DNA of 15,217 nucleotides from Benthicola sp039584685. Its GTDB lineage: Bacteria; Gemmatimonadota; Gemmatimonadetes; Palauibacterales; Palauibacteraceae. The position numbers and the translations under genes were made by a program. The notes below the pieces were generated by a model. That model saw only the letters and a program-made list of their open reading frames with translations, was not told the origin of the DNA and searched no databases. Below are positions 14,986 to 15,217 of this stretch, in pieces; position 1 is the stretch's first letter, and every line of letters starts with the position of its first letter. The stretch covers positions 1 to 15,217 of the forward strand of contig JBDGXI010000049.1 of NCBI GenBank assembly GCA_039584685.1. Reading direction: 5' to 3'.

Positions 14986-15015
14986 TAGCATACGATAGCC
15001 CCGGGGGAAGGTTTC
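14986..15015 (-). promoter_or_regulatory. ECF sigma-type promoter upstream of the lipoprotein operon
   Basis: The minus strand has GAAAC (15015-15011), exactly 16 nt, then CGTAT (14994-14990). This is the published consensus of SigW-type ECF promoters (TGAAAC-N16-CGTA) apart from the first T. The predicted transcript starts near 14983, about 30 nt before the ATG at 14951, with AGGAGG in the leader. A conventional -10 (TATGCT) overlaps, but no matching -35 is present. Confidence 0.55.
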
Positions 15016-15045
15016 GATTATGGCGGCCTGCTTCAAGAGGCTCCG

Positions 15046-15217
15046 TCACGCGGCGGATGCCGTCGAGGCTGGTGGCTCGTCTGCTCGGACGTCGGCTGGC
15101 ACCCGCGCAGCGGAACCGAACACCTTCTGCTGCGCGTGGTGCCGCTGGAACACGGAGAGCTTGAAGAAGACGAGCGACAGGAGTCCCGAACGGGCAAGAC
15201 GGCGGCCGACCTCTCGG
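15046..15217 (-). CDS. Possible C-terminal tail of an upstream gene (partial, cut by window edge)
   Basis: On the minus strand a frame enters from the right edge and stops at TGA 15048-15046. It encodes 56 residues with a hydrophobic stretch (SGLLSLVFFKLSVF) and an Ala/Pro-rich end (DEPPASTASAA). Third-position GC is about 77 percent, near that of the clear genes. The opposite strand is also open with similar third-position GC but has no start codon in reach, so this reading is preferred. I do not recognise the product. The rest of the gap up to 14951 holds the promoter described above. Confidence 0.38.
   Translation of the reverse strand, partial: REVGRRLARSGLLSLVFFKLSVFQRHHAQQKVFGSAARVPADVRADEPPASTASAA

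Noticed and set aside
14989..15217. Plus-strand open frame reading WWLVCSDVGWHPRSGTEHLL at the right edge
   Set aside because: The residues look plausible and third-position GC equals that of the opposite frame, but no start codon is available after the in-frame stop at 14986-14988.

Overview
The window is GC-rich DNA with tightly packed genes, several joined by TGATG or ATGA stop/start overlaps. The three-membrane-segment TPR proteins with a TolB-N-like middle domain, together with a secreted GH38 enzyme and a lipoprotein serpin, resemble gene content I associate with Gemmatimonadota. That assignment is by recognition only; there is no rRNA or marker gene here to confirm it. I see no tRNA, rRNA, CRISPR array, insertion sequence or phage gene.

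Left part (1-4360). A minus-strand tandem array of TPR membrane proteins starts near 3790 and runs off the left edge. The first member is a wreck: its N-terminal membrane module is fused out of frame to its C-terminal tail by a large internal deletion. It is followed by an intact 744-aa copy and then a second copy cut by the window edge. Upstream, on the same strand, lies a small one-helix coiled-coil protein. It diverges from a plus-strand sugar pair.

Middle (4361-11376), plus strand. An aldose 1-epimerase overlaps by 4 bp a secreted 1123-aa GH38 alpha-mannosidase-like enzyme. Next come a lipoprotein serpin with an inhibitory-type reactive loop and a zinc-free MDR oxidoreductase of the VAT-1/quinone reductase kind. 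A strong hairpin lies between this last gene and a convergent minus-strand gene.

Right part (11480-15217), minus strand. A secreted two-repeat protein has its own sigma70-like promoter. Upstream of it is a likely four-gene operon in the order lipoprotein (LppM-like), HugZ-like FMN protein, PspB-like small membrane protein, and a Cas4/AddB-type PD-(D/E)XK nuclease with four iron-sulfur cysteines. A GAAAC-N16-CGTA element, the classic ECF sigma pattern, sits just upstream of the lipoprotein. Similar but weaker elements precede the coiled-coil gene and the TPR array, so part of the window may belong to an envelope-stress regulon (inference). The right edge may hold the tail of another minus-strand gene.
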